Assembly: GCA_023394875.1 (NCBI GenBank) | Contig: JAEXAB010000001.1 | Span: 372,001 to 436,000, forward strand | Direction: 5' to 3' | From: Bacillota bacterium | GTDB taxonomy: Bacteria; Bacillota; Clostridia; Christensenellales; DTU072 | Length of the DNA stretch: 64,000 nucleotides | In this document: one piece after another, positions 48,315-56,632 of the stretch | How positions within the stretch are numbered: the first letter of the stretch is position 1 | How the letters are laid out: every line of letters starts with the position of its first letter | The notes under the pieces: model-generated | Databases searched by the model: none | Told to the model about the DNA's origin: nothing | What the model saw: only the letters and a program-made list of their open reading frames with translations | Position numbers and translations under genes: made by a program

Positions 48315-48383
48315 AATAACTTCTTCCTCCGCCAAACGCGTTTAGAGACAATATTATCCCTAATATATTTATATATATTAAGA

Positions 48384-48412
48384 ATTATAATGCCTGCGCG
48401 TGGTTATGTCAA
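48384..48412 (-). promoter_or_regulatory. Consensus promoter of the giant lipoprotein operon
   Basis: On the minus strand, TTGACA (48407-48412) and TATAAT (48384-48389) are 17 bases apart, an exact sigma-A consensus. It gives a leader of about 60 bases to the ATG at 48314. Confidence 0.9.
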
Positions 48413-48464
48413 TAGTTATTTTACTTCTTAAAGGTTGGTTTAAGAGAACAAAAACCTAACATTT

Positions 48465-48584
48465 TTACAAATCATCGACGTCCTGAACTGGTTTTTCAAG
48501 TTCGTCGGTGTCCGTAAAGTTGCCGGTATAGCTTCCGTCAGGGTCGTTTTTTGGATTATTAAAGGGTTTTTGAGTTTTTTCCAT
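48465..48584 (-). CDS. 39-residue conserved-looking small protein
   Basis: An ATG at 48584 preceded by AAGGAG opens a 39-codon frame ending in TAA. The composition is acidic and polar, with the segment NDPDGSYTGNF and the C-terminus KPVQDVDDL. I recall similar small proteins with a GSYTG segment and a PVQDxDDL end in Clostridia, but cannot check this here. It lies 71 bases after the 744-residue lipoprotein gene in the same direction and just before the giant operon promoter. There is no signal peptide or membrane segment. Function is unknown. The ribosome binding site and protein-like composition argue that it is real. Confidence 0.7.
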   Translation of the reverse strand: MEKTQKPFNNPKNDPDGSYTGNFTDTDELEKPVQDVDDL

Positions 48585-48655
48585 AAAAAATGCTCCTTCA
48601 TCGTTTGATAAAAAGCATTCCCGCGTTTGCAAATATTAATCAAAAAACTGCGCCA

Positions 48656-50890
48656 TTATTTTACAATTATTCTCAAAACTTCGGCAAAGAAATCGTAAGT
48701 TTTACCGCTCTCAAAGTAAGAAAATTTATACTTGACGGTAAAGACGCCGTTATAATAGCTTGTGTAGAAATCACCATCGGCGTCCAAAGTCAAAGAATCA
48801 TCATTGACGGTGTCTTCTTCCCCTAACTCAATATCGAATTGTGGAATAAGCCCGTAAAAATATATTTCTTTTGTGCCGCTATATGCCGTTACGTTGCCAC
48901 CGTAAATTGCGCTGCCGTTTGCTTGGGAAAGGCCATAATCTTCACCCAGTAACGAAAAACAAAAATCCTGAATAATATAGACGCCGTTTACTGTTACTGT
49001 ATAATTGACGCCCGCTATTTTTATTGCGATATCCTGCCCGCTAACGCCGTTGTTCTCAAATACCAATCCTTCGGGCGGAGTAAGCTCTCCGTCAAGATAA
49101 TATTCCAATACCTCATCCTCTCTCAAACTCCTGAAGTTATAGCTCTTATCGTCATAATCGCTCAATCTATACTCTTTGACTTTGACAAAGGGGCGCAAAT
49201 CAAGGTCATAAAAAACGCCTATGGAATTGGCATTTACCGGAGTAATTCTCTTTGCGTTTTCGAAAATTTTATTGACCACTTTAATAGTGATTTCGTGCTC
49301 CAGCGACCCAAAGACAGATTTTACTTTCATTTTCACGAAACCCTCGTTTGGGGAAACATAATACCGTTCAAGGTCACCCGAAATCAAGCTTTGATTAACA
49401 ACAAGCTCAATCGGGCTATTCATACTCTCATAAGAAAATTCAATAAAATAATCGCTTAAACTGCCACCGATAAGCATAATCTGAGGCACAAAATACTGAT
49501 ACGTTGACGACAATTTTTTGCCCTCAAATTCATCTCTTAAGATGCCGTCGTTATCCATATCGCATAAGATATTTACTTCAACGTAATCGTCAATTACAGC
49601 CTTATTAAAGTCCTTGTAGGTTAGGGAAAAAGGCGCCGAATCTTCCTTGCTCTTGCCGCTTAATGCCGTTATTCTCAAGTCAGAAGGAGAAGCGGAGAAT
49701 AAATTTATATCAAGCTTAGTACTGTCAAATACGTATGGAACAAGATTAAATCCCGATTCGGTTTTTATCTTTTCCCAAACTGCCAAGTATACTTTGACGG
49801 CTGTTTTTGTGGGGTCAAACTGATATTTTACTCCGTTGGCATAATACTCGGACTTTTTCCTGCCCAGGTTATCCACGCTGTAGTCGTAGTCGTTTTTGTC
49901 ATAGAGAGAATAATTTACCTCGTCATAGCTTATAAACAGTCCGAATTTACCCTCTGACGCCGAAGTGGACTTTTCTATTGTCTTAATTTCGCCGTTGTCG
50001 AATCTATATTCGGCGGTTATTTTGTCACTAAAATAATTGCCCCCGTCAAAAGCTGCGTTTACAGGCAAACTAAGGGTATTCCCTATTTTTTCGGTATGGT
50101 AGTTATAATATACTCCATCGGGGAACTCTTCGGTTTTCAATAAATTATCCACTATATCAAAGGTAGCTTTGCTTATGTTAATTCTTTGATTGTTATTATT
50201 TCTGATAAAGCAATAAAAATCGTGGCTTCTTGTTTCCCTTCTTGTTACGTTACCTATGCTAAAGGTCTTATCTTTCTTCCCGGAATTGGAAGGCATATCC
50301 CAATAAAAATCCTCGTTTTTTACTTCCACAGCAGTATTGTCGGAATAGGCTTGCGCTATAAAGGTAAAACTGCCACCGCCTTTAACTTCATTTACGGTGT
50401 TGCCCTCGCTGTCTTTAATAACAACTTCCACTCTGTCTGCCCTGCCTCCCGACACCACTCCAAAATCAAAACTGCCTTCCAGCTTTTGCCCTTTGCCACT
50501 CTCTCCCATTACCTTTACGGTATATTTTCCCTTATTGTCCAATCGGAAAGTAGTGTATTTGTTATTAAAATCGGGTTGAATAGTCTGAATATTTTCTCCG
50601 TTATAAAAAACTTGAAAAATTACCGAAGAGGTTTTTAATTTTTTATTGTCTAAAGTTACCGAATTAAAATCAATTTCGTCGTAAATTAGATAACCTTTGG
50701 TTAAATTGTCCTGAGGGATATAGCCGGAATTAAAATTAACGCTTTCTATGCTAAAAAAATCGCCCGTATCAGTACCCGTTTTATCATCGGGAAGGTCGGT
50801 GCCGCCGTTATTGTCAAAACAGGCTTGCAGCGTTAGTCCAAGGAGCAAAACTATAAGAAGGATTAAAATTTTAAGAAGATTCTTTTTCAC
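48656..50890 (-). CDS. Lipoprotein of unknown function, 744 residues
   Basis: A signal peptide ends in LQAC (Cys24), followed by an Asp/Gly/Thr-rich linker. The rest is beta-rich, with several segments resembling Ig-like domains (GKYTVKVMG, YTVTVNGVYI, FVKMKVKSVFGSLEHEITI). I see no catalytic motif. The start is a GTG at 50890 that overlaps the preceding small membrane protein gene by 20 bases and has AAGAGG upstream. It shares the general style of the giant lipoproteins but not their YLD-x-xG module. It probably sits on the cell surface next to them. Confidence 0.8.
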   Translation of the reverse strand: MKKNLLKILILLIVLLLGLTLQACFDNNGGTDLPDDKTGTDTGDFFSIESVNFNSGYIPQDNLTKGYLIYDEIDFNSVTLDNKKLKTSSVIFQVFYNGENIQTIQPDFNNKYTTFRLDNKGKYTVKVMGESGKGQKLEGSFDFGVVSGGRADRVEVVIKDSEGNTVNEVKGGGSFTFIAQAYSDNTAVEVKNEDFYWDMPSNSGKKDKTFSIGNVTRRETRSHDFYCFIRNNNNQRINISKATFDIVDNLLKTEEFPDGVYYNYHTEKIGNTLSLPVNAAFDGGNYFSDKITAEYRFDNGEIKTIEKSTSASEGKFGLFISYDEVNYSLYDKNDYDYSVDNLGRKKSEYYANGVKYQFDPTKTAVKVYLAVWEKIKTESGFNLVPYVFDSTKLDINLFSASPSDLRITALSGKSKEDSAPFSLTYKDFNKAVIDDYVEVNILCDMDNDGILRDEFEGKKLSSTYQYFVPQIMLIGGSLSDYFIEFSYESMNSPIELVVNQSLISGDLERYYVSPNEGFVKMKVKSVFGSLEHEITIKVVNKIFENAKRITPVNANSIGVFYDLDLRPFVKVKEYRLSDYDDKSYNFRSLREDEVLEYYLDGELTPPEGLVFENNGVSGQDIAIKIAGVNYTVTVNGVYIIQDFCFSLLGEDYGLSQANGSAIYGGNVTAYSGTKEIYFYGLIPQFDIELGEEDTVNDDSLTLDADGDFYTSYYNGVFTVKYKFSYFESGKTYDFFAEVLRIIVK

Positions 50891-51092
50891 GGTTTTTCCT
50901 CTTGTTCAGTTCTTTTACCCCGATAACAGACCAAAAAACCGCCGCCCCCAAAAAGGGAATGGCCATGATAACAACGTTCCAAATAATCGACGGCGTCTTT
51001 TTTAAGTTTAGCTTAAAAAGTTTTATCAACGACGCAACCGACAACGGAAATTGGCAAACCAATATAATAATTACGATTATTTTCCAGTCCAT
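50871..51092 (-). CDS. Small membrane protein, PLDc_N-like
   Basis: A 73-residue protein has two transmembrane segments. The second contains IWNVVIMAIPFLGAAVFWSVIG, the pattern of the PLDc_N domain found alone in many small proteins and at the N-terminus of cardiolipin synthases. The C-terminus is strongly basic (KELNKRKNREKE). It is the first gene of a unit with the 744-residue lipoprotein, overlapping it by 20 bases. There is no Shine-Dalgarno site; an extended -10 box lies seven bases before the ATG, so the mRNA may be leaderless. Possible roles in membrane or nuclease-immunity contexts have been proposed for such proteins, but nothing here decides it. Confidence 0.7.
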   Translation of the reverse strand: MDWKIIVIIILVCQFPLSVASLIKLFKLNLKKTPSIIWNVVIMAIPFLGAAVFWSVIGVKELNKRKNREKESS

Positions 51093-51099
51093 ATCGGGT

Positions 51100-51108
51100 A
51101 TTATACCA
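51100..51108 (-). promoter_or_regulatory. Extended -10 promoter of the PLDc_N-like gene, predicted leaderless start
   Basis: On the minus strand TGG directly precedes a perfect TATAAT (51100-51105), an extended -10 element that can work without a good -35. The ATG begins seven bases downstream. Confidence 0.65.
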
Positions 51109-51169
51109 TATGAATAGAAAAAACAAAATAGTATATAAACATAAATATGCTATTTTTTGGCGTAATTAT

Positions 51170-51198
51170 TTGCAATAAACAATTAACTGTGCTATTAT
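51170..51198 (+). promoter_or_regulatory. Promoter of ecfA1, predicted leaderless start
   Basis: TTGCAA (51170-51175), a 17-base spacer and TATTAT (51193-51198) are followed by six bases and the ATG at 51205. No Shine-Dalgarno site is present. Confidence 0.7.
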
Positions 51199-51204
51199 AC
51201 GGCT

Positions 51205-52038
51205 ATGATTGACAATATAATTTCCATAAAAAACGTCACCTATAATTACAAAAGCGAAGAGGAAACGGTAGTAGGCGTAACCGACTTTTCTTTGGATATA
51301 AGAAAAGGGGAATTCCTCGTTCTGCTCGGCCATAACGGCTCGGGCAAATCCACTTTGGCAAAGCTTATTAACGGCTTTATTCTGCCCGAAACAGGAGAAA
51401 TTGCCGTAAACGGTATACTGACTTCCGAAGAAGACAAAATCTATAAAATCAGAAGCAGCGTGGGTATGGTTTTTCAAAATCCCGACAATCAGATGGTGGC
51501 GTCCATTATTGAAGACGATATAGCTTTCGGCCCCGAAAATTTAGGGGTGGACCCTGCGGAAATTGTTCAGCGCGTAGATTGGGCTCTAAACGCAGTCAAT
51601 ATGCAAGAATACCGCAATCATACTCCCTTTAAGCTAAGCGGAGGACAGAAACAGCGTATTGCCATAGCGGCGGTATTGGCCATGAAACCCGAAGTTCTTA
51701 TCTTGGACGAAAGCACTTCTATGCTTGACCCTATCGGTAGAGCCGAAGTTTTGCAGACAATAAAAATGCTCAACAAAGACCACAAAATGACGGTGGTCTT
51801 AATAACCCACTATATGGACGAAGCAATAAGCGCCGACAGAGTCGCCGTTATGAAGGAAGGCAAACTAATTTCCTTAGGGTCTCCTAAAGAAGTTTTTTCT
51901 CAATACGATGTAATTTTTGACAGCAAATTAGAATTGCCTGTATCCGCAGAAATAGCATATCGGCTATCCAAAATAGGCTATAATGTTATCCAAAGTCTGA
52001 CTGATGAAGAACTGGCGGAGGCAATATGTCAATTATAG
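51205..52038 (+). CDS. ecfA1: Energy-coupling factor transporter ATPase EcfA1
   Basis: A 277-residue ABC ATPase with Walker A GHNGSGKST, signature LSGGQKQR, Walker B VLILDEST and a switch His in LITHYMDE. It is the first ATPase of the ECF energizing module that powers vitamin and metal uptake through interchangeable S components. BioY at 12334-12900 is a candidate client. Its 3' end overlaps ecfA2 by 13 bases. The gene has no Shine-Dalgarno site, and the promoter predicts a transcript starting at the ATG. Confidence 0.95.
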   Translation: MIDNIISIKNVTYNYKSEEETVVGVTDFSLDIRKGEFLVLLGHNGSGKSTLAKLINGFILPETGEIAVNGILTSEEDKIYKIRSSVGMVFQNPDNQMVASIIEDDIAFGPENLGVDPAEIVQRVDWALNAVNMQEYRNHTPFKLSGGQKQRIAIAAVLAMKPEVLILDESTSMLDPIGRAEVLQTIKMLNKDHKMTVVLITHYMDEAISADRVAVMKEGKLISLGSPKEVFSQYDVIFDSKLELPVSAEIAYRLSKIGYNVIQSLTDEELAEAICQL

Positions 52039-52880
52039 CCGAAAACCTTTATTTTACTTATTCTAAGAAAACTCCTTACGAAAAAGCCGCCCTAAACAAC
52101 GTCAGCTTTACTATAAACGAGGGCGAATGCGTGGGCATTGTGGGCTGTACAGGCAGCGGAAAATCCACTTTAATTCAACACCTTAACGGACTTATAAAAC
52201 TCCAAAACGGCAAAATAAAAGTCCTTGATATCGATTTAAGCAGCAAGAAAGTTAACTACAAACTTCTTCGTCAAGGTATAGGAATGCTCTTCCAATACCC
52301 TGAATATCAGCTGTTTGCCGAAACGGTGCTTGCCGACGTAATGTTCGGACCTCTTAATTTCGGCATGAGCAAAGAAGAAGCCCAAAACGCCGCCAAAGAA
52401 GCCATAACCATGGCGGGACTAGACTATGAAGACATAAAAAACCGCTCTCCTTTGGAAATAAGCGGCGGGCAAAAAAGAAGGGTTGCCATAGCAGGTGTGC
52501 TTGCTTACCGCCCCCGGATACTTATTTTGGACGAACCTACGGCAGGTCTGGACCCCAGGGGAAAAAAAGAGATATTGGAGCTTATTTCCTCTTTGAAAAA
52601 GTCCTTTATAAAGACGGTAATAATAGTAAGCCACAATATGGACGAAATAGCCCGTTATACCCAAAGGGTACTGGTGCTAAAAAACGGAGAACTTCTCTAC
52701 GACACTACCCCGTCCGACCTTTTTTACAACAAGAATATAGAAGAATTAGGGCTTAGCCTACCCCATACCGTAAATATAGTCAAGTTACTGCAAAAGAAAG
52801 GCATATCTTTGCCGAAAAATATATTGAGCAAGGAAGAGCTTTTTGCCGCTCTAAATGACTATTTGGGGAGGGCAAAATGA
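52026..52880 (+). CDS. ecfA2: Energy-coupling factor transporter ATPase EcfA2
   Basis: The 284-residue ABC ATPase carries Walker A GCTGSGKST, signature ISGGQKRR, Walker B ILILDEPT and switch His in IVSHNMDE. Two distinct ATPases in tandem, followed by EcfT, is the standard arrangement in Bacillota. The start at 52026 follows a GGAGG inside the end of ecfA1, and the gene overlaps ecfT by four bases, so translation is coupled along the cluster. The protein pairs with EcfA1 on the cytoplasmic side of EcfT. Confidence 0.95.
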   Translation: MSIIAENLYFTYSKKTPYEKAALNNVSFTINEGECVGIVGCTGSGKSTLIQHLNGLIKLQNGKIKVLDIDLSSKKVNYKLLRQGIGMLFQYPEYQLFAETVLADVMFGPLNFGMSKEEAQNAAKEAITMAGLDYEDIKNRSPLEISGGQKRRVAIAGVLAYRPRILILDEPTAGLDPRGKKEILELISSLKKSFIKTVIIVSHNMDEIARYTQRVLVLKNGELLYDTTPSDLFYNKNIEELGLSLPHTVNIVKLLQKKGISLPKNILSKEELFAALNDYLGRAK

Positions 52881-53692
52881 TGAGAGATATTACTTTCGGA
52901 CAATATTATCCTTCGGACAGCGTTATTCACAGACTGGATCCACGGACGAAAATTTTATCCTCTCTAATTTTTATTGTGGCGATGTTTGTCTGCAAAAGCT
53001 ATTATAGTTACCTAATATGCTTTGCCTTTTTGGTTTTTTGCATAATCATATCGAAAATACCCCTCTCCAGCATATTAAAAACGGTAAAAGCCATTATTTT
53101 TATTATAGTAATAACCGTTCTTATTAACGTTTTCTTTTATGAAGAAGGCAAGGTCCTTGCTTCCTGGTGGGTATTTACCATAACCGAACAAGGGTTGATT
53201 TTCGCCTCAAAAATGGCAATGCGCCTTATATTTTTGGTAATAGGCACTTCCCTTATTACACTTACGACAACGCCAATGAACCTAACCGACGGGTTAGAAA
53301 GTCTGTTTAAGCCACTAAAACGCATCGGCTTTCCTGTCCATGACGTTGCCATAATAATGAGTATCGCTCTAAGGTTTATCCCGACCTTAATGGAAGAAAT
53401 AGACAAAATTATGATGGCGCAAAAGGCGCGCGGAGCGTCATTTGACAGCGGCGGACTTATAAAAAGAGCAAAGGCGTTAATCCCCATATTGATACCCTTG
53501 TTTGTTTCCACCTTCCGCAGAGCCGACGAACTTGCTTTAGCGCTGGATTCCCGCTGCTACAACGCAACGCCCAACCGCACGAAAATGAAAAAACTTACTA
53601 TTAACAAAAACGACGTAATAAGTATGCTTTTTACTTTGGTCTTTTTGGGCGGAATTATTGTTTTACGCGTATTGCTCCCTAATTTATTATGA
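52877..53692 (+). CDS. ecfT: Energy-coupling factor transmembrane protein EcfT
   Basis: The 271-residue integral membrane protein has an early conserved segment RLDPRTKIL, several membrane spans and the cytoplasmic coupling region. The first coupling motif is QKARGASFD; the second is LDSRCY, where Gly of the usual Arg-Gly pair is Cys. EcfT links the two ATPases to S components. A GGGAGGG site lies before the ATG; a second ATG directly follows at 52880, and either could be used. It overlaps truA by four bases. Confidence 0.94.
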   Translation: MMRDITFGQYYPSDSVIHRLDPRTKILSSLIFIVAMFVCKSYYSYLICFAFLVFCIIISKIPLSSILKTVKAIIFIIVITVLINVFFYEEGKVLASWWVFTITEQGLIFASKMAMRLIFLVIGTSLITLTTTPMNLTDGLESLFKPLKRIGFPVHDVAIIMSIALRFIPTLMEEIDKIMMAQKARGASFDSGGLIKRAKALIPILIPLFVSTFRRADELALALDSRCYNATPNRTKMKKLTINKNDVISMLFTLVFLGGIIVLRVLLPNLL

Positions 53693-54441
53693 AAATCCTG
53701 ATAACGGTGGAATATTTCGGCAAAAACTACGCAGGCTGGCAACGGCAAAAGAACGCAAATAGCGTTCAGCAGGTGCTGGAAGAAAAACTAAGTCAGATTT
53801 TGCAAACCGAAATAACCCTTTGGGGCAGCGGTAGAACGGACAGAGGCGTTCACGCGCTGGGACAAAAAGCTCATTTTGTTTATTACGGAAAGTTCCCTAT
53901 TGACCGTCTTTGCACGGCGGTTAATTCTCTTTTACCTGACGATATCCGTCTTTTTGATGCAAAAATAGTAGACGATGATTTTCATGCCCAGTACGGCGCA
54001 AAAAGAAAAACCTACATGTATAAATACTACGTGGGCAGGACTTTGCACCCTATAAAAAACGAACTTGCGGCGCAGATACCTTACGATGAAAGTATGTTTG
54101 ACTTTTCTAAGATGCAGGAAGCTTGTTCAAAACTAATAGGAACTCATGACTTTGCCGGTTTTTCCGCCACGGGCAGTAAGGTTAAATCTACAATTCGGAC
54201 TATTTATTCGGCAACTCTTACTAAAGACGGTCAAGACGTCACTTTAGAAATCTGCGGTAACGGCTTTCTTTATAACATGGTAAGAATAATAGCGGGTACT
54301 CTAGCCTACGTTGCCATAGGCAAATTAACATTAAGCGTAATAGAAGAAATTTTTATAACCAAAGACAGAACAAAAGCGGGCAAAACCTATCCCCCTCAGG
54401 GGCTTTACCTAAAAAGCGTGGAATACGATTTTTTAGGATAA
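53689..54441 (+). CDS. truA: tRNA pseudouridine synthase A
   Basis: The 250-residue protein begins with the TruA pattern VEYFGKNYAGWQRQ and carries the catalytic aspartate (about Asp51) in GSGRTDRGVHALGQ. Later motifs FHAQYGAKRKTYMY and NGFLYNMVRIIAGT also fit. TruA makes pseudouridine at positions 38-40 of tRNA anticodon arms. The ecfA1-ecfA2-ecfT-truA order is widespread in Bacillota. The ATG overlaps the ecfT stop. Confidence 0.96.
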   Translation: MKILITVEYFGKNYAGWQRQKNANSVQQVLEEKLSQILQTEITLWGSGRTDRGVHALGQKAHFVYYGKFPIDRLCTAVNSLLPDDIRLFDAKIVDDDFHAQYGAKRKTYMYKYYVGRTLHPIKNELAAQIPYDESMFDFSKMQEACSKLIGTHDFAGFSATGSKVKSTIRTIYSATLTKDGQDVTLEICGNGFLYNMVRIIAGTLAYVAIGKLTLSVIEEIFITKDRTKAGKTYPPQGLYLKSVEYDFLG

Positions 54442-54534
54442 TTTTTTACAAAATAGTTTAATTTAATTCCTTACACTCATAATATAATTTACTAAGGTCG
54501 GCTTTATCAAAAGAGATAAGGTTGATACTCTCTA

Positions 54535-54569
54535 CCTTTAGTATGGCACAAGCTTTGCCATACTAAAGG
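54535..54569. other. 14-bp perfect inverted repeat between truA and rny
   Basis: CCTTTAGTATGGCA and TGCCATACTAAAGG pair perfectly around the seven-base loop CAAGCTT. There is no T-tract next to it, and a separate terminator follows at 54578. It reads the same on both strands, so a protein operator, an sRNA stem or a cruciform element are all possible. Confidence 0.6.
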
Positions 54570-54577
54570 ACAAAAAA

Positions 54578-54613
54578 TAAAAGCCGACGGAAAAACCGTC
54601 GGCTTACTTTTTG
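54578..54613. terminator. Bidirectional terminator between truA and rny
   Basis: AAGCCGACGG (54581-54590) and CCGTCGGCTT (54596-54605) form a perfect 10-bp GC-rich stem with an A5 loop. On the minus strand it is followed by a T-rich tail for rny; on the plus strand by TACTTTTTG. Confidence 0.88.
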
Positions 54614-56212
54614 TTATTTCGCGTATTCGATACTTCTCATTTCCCTTATGACGTTTACTTTTATCTGTCCGGGATATTCCAGTTCCGACTCCAGTTTCTT
54701 GGCGATGTCTTTTGCCAAAAATACCGTTGCGGTATCGTCTACTTGTTCGGGCTTTACGATAACACGTATCTCCCTGCCTGCCTGTATGGCATATGATTGT
54801 TCCACTCCTGCGAACGAGTTTGCGAGACTTTCTAATTTTTCTAATCTTTTTACATAATTTTCCAACGACTCTCTTCTGGCGCCCGGCCTTGCTCCGCTAA
54901 TTGCGTCGGCGGCTTGGACGATAATTGCTTCCAGCGTTTGAGCCTCTATATCGCCGTGATGGGCGGCTATAGCATGAATAACGTTTTCTTTCTCTTTGTA
55001 TTTACGGGCAAGTTCCACACCGATTTGGATATGTGTGCCTTCGTATTCGTGGTCAACTGCTTTGCCTATATCGTGCAGTAAACCCGCTCTCTTTGCCGTC
55101 TTGACATCGGCGCCAAGTTCCTGCGCCATAAGCCCTGCCAAGAAAGATACCTCTAAAGAATGTTTCAAAACGTTTTGTCCGTAGCTTGTACGGTATTTCA
55201 TTCTGCCGAGAAGTTTCATAAGTTCCGGATGAACGTTGAATAAACCTGCATCGATAACAGCGTTTTCGCCGTCTTCTTTTATCTGGGCTTCTATATCCTT
55301 TCTCACGCGGTCGGCTACTTCTTCTATGCGGCCGGGATGAATTCTTCCGTCGCTGACCAGCTTTTGCATGGTCTGTCGCGCGATTTCTCTTCTGACGGGG
55401 TCAAAGCCCGTCAAAGTGATAACGTCCGGTGTGTCGTCGATTATTATATCAACTCCGGTTACCGATTCTAAAGCCTTGATATTTCTTCCCATTCTGCCGA
55501 TTATTCTGCCTTTCATTTCTTCACTGGGCAGTTCCACTATACTAACGGTGGTTTCGGCGGCGTGGTCTACCGCGCATCTCTGAATGGCAAGTCCCACAAT
55601 ATTTTTGGCTTTCTTTTCTCCTTCTTCTTTTGCTTTGTTTTCGATTTCTTTAACAATAACAGCCGCGTCTTTTTTTGCATCTTCGGTTATTTCGTTAATA
55701 AGCATCTGTTTGGCGTCGTCAATGGTCATATTTGCCACTTTTTCCAACTCGGCAAGCATTTTGTTATGTTGATTTCCCAATTCCACTTCGGTTTCGGAAA
55801 TCTTAACTTCCCTCTCCTCCAAAGCTATTCTGGTCTTCTCCAATGCTTCCAGCTTATTATCCAAAACCTGTTCTTTTCTATCCAGAACGTCTTCTTTCTG
55901 GTTTAAGCGGTTCTCTTGTTTTTGGAATTCTCCTCTTCTTTGTTTTGTCTCCTTTTCAAACTCGTTACGCAACCTTAATTGTTCTTCCTTAGCCTCTAAC
56001 AATGCTTCTTTACGTAAGGCTTTTGCCTCTAGTCTAGCGTCTTCCAGTATGCGGTTTGCTTCGCTTTTGGAATCTCCTATTTTCTTTTCTATGGTTTTTT
56101 TGTAGATAATAATCGACAAAAAACCACCCAGAACAAGTGCAACAGGTATAGCTAAAATTAAGGCAACAAATCCCCCGGTACTGATAAAGGCGGACATTAA
56201 GTTGCTTAACAT
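54614..56212 (-). CDS. rny: Ribonuclease Y
   Basis: The 532-residue protein has an N-terminal transmembrane segment (about 13-37), a long charged coiled coil (about 40-200), a KH RNA-binding domain (GRIIGRMGRNIKALESVTG) and an HD hydrolase domain whose metal-binding pair is in LLHDIGKAVDHE near residue 380. This is the full RNase Y architecture; the enzyme starts mRNA decay at the membrane in Bacillota. A GGAGG site precedes the ATG and a promoter lies at 56289-56317. Confidence 0.97.
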   Translation of the reverse strand: MLSNLMSAFISTGGFVALILAIPVALVLGGFLSIIIYKKTIEKKIGDSKSEANRILEDARLEAKALRKEALLEAKEEQLRLRNEFEKETKQRRGEFQKQENRLNQKEDVLDRKEQVLDNKLEALEKTRIALEEREVKISETEVELGNQHNKMLAELEKVANMTIDDAKQMLINEITEDAKKDAAVIVKEIENKAKEEGEKKAKNIVGLAIQRCAVDHAAETTVSIVELPSEEMKGRIIGRMGRNIKALESVTGVDIIIDDTPDVITLTGFDPVRREIARQTMQKLVSDGRIHPGRIEEVADRVRKDIEAQIKEDGENAVIDAGLFNVHPELMKLLGRMKYRTSYGQNVLKHSLEVSFLAGLMAQELGADVKTAKRAGLLHDIGKAVDHEYEGTHIQIGVELARKYKEKENVIHAIAAHHGDIEAQTLEAIIVQAADAISGARPGARRESLENYVKRLEKLESLANSFAGVEQSYAIQAGREIRVIVKPEQVDDTATVFLAKDIAKKLESELEYPGQIKVNVIREMRSIEYAK

Positions 56213-56288
56213 TTTTACCTCCTATTATTTAGTTATTAATTTTCATTTGGTCATAGAACCGTTCGCTAATTCATTATGACATCACTTA

Positions 56289-56317
56289 ATTATATATTAA
56301 TAATTCCCATAAGTCAA
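56289..56317 (-). promoter_or_regulatory. rny promoter
   Basis: On the minus strand TTGACT (56312-56317) and TATAAT (56289-56294) are 17 bases apart. The leader to the ATG is about 70 bases and ends in AGGAGG. Confidence 0.8.
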
Positions 56318-56370
56318 TACCAATCGGCATGAACTTTTCGCTACCCTTTCTTATAATTAGACAAAATAGT

Positions 56371-56403
56371 AAAAAAATATACCGCCACAAAAGGTGACGG
56401 CAT
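56371..56403 (-). terminator. Terminator after the zinc ribbon gene
   Basis: On the minus strand ATGCCGTCAC and GTGGCGGTAT form a 10-bp stem with two G-T pairs and a short loop, followed by ATTTTTTT. It separates the zinc ribbon unit from the rny promoter. Confidence 0.75.
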
Positions 56404-56426
56404 ATTTAATTTACTTTTGCGATAGC

Positions 56427-56570
56427 CTAGCTCTTAGTAAACTCGCTATTCGTGCATTTGGGGCAAGGGGGCATCTTATCTCTCTCGTCCAAAGTCACCA
56501 TGGTGTGGCAGTTTGTGCAGGAATACTTTCCTTTTCCGGGCTTTTCGCCGGTTCTGACAATACTTTTCAT
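56427..56570 (-). CDS. 47-residue zinc ribbon protein
   Basis: An ATG at 56570 preceded by AAGGAGG opens a 47-codon frame. Two Cys pairs, CTNC (residues 18-21) and CPKC (36-39), form a treble-clef or ribbon-type zinc site. Small proteins of this kind are common in Bacillota but their roles are mostly unknown. It follows the VanW gene by 62 bases in the same direction and ends before a terminator, so it is probably the last gene of that unit. Confidence 0.8.
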   Translation of the reverse strand: MKSIVRTGEKPGKGKYSCTNCHTMVTLDERDKMPPCPKCTNSEFTKS

Positions 56571-56632
56571 TATTTTTTTTCCTCCTTAAAGCATATTGCT
56601 TCAATAATTATGTTGTCCCAAAAAACCGTTTG

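Noticed and set aside
48315..48335. TTG start giving a 3810-residue giant protein
   Set aside because: The GGAGGA ribosome binding site lies inside this stretch and serves the ATG at 48314, where a normal signal peptide begins.
48440..48643. 67-codon minus-strand frame overlapping the 39-residue ORF
   Set aside because: It lies in another frame, has no protein-like pattern and a poor start. The 39-codon frame has the ribosome binding site.
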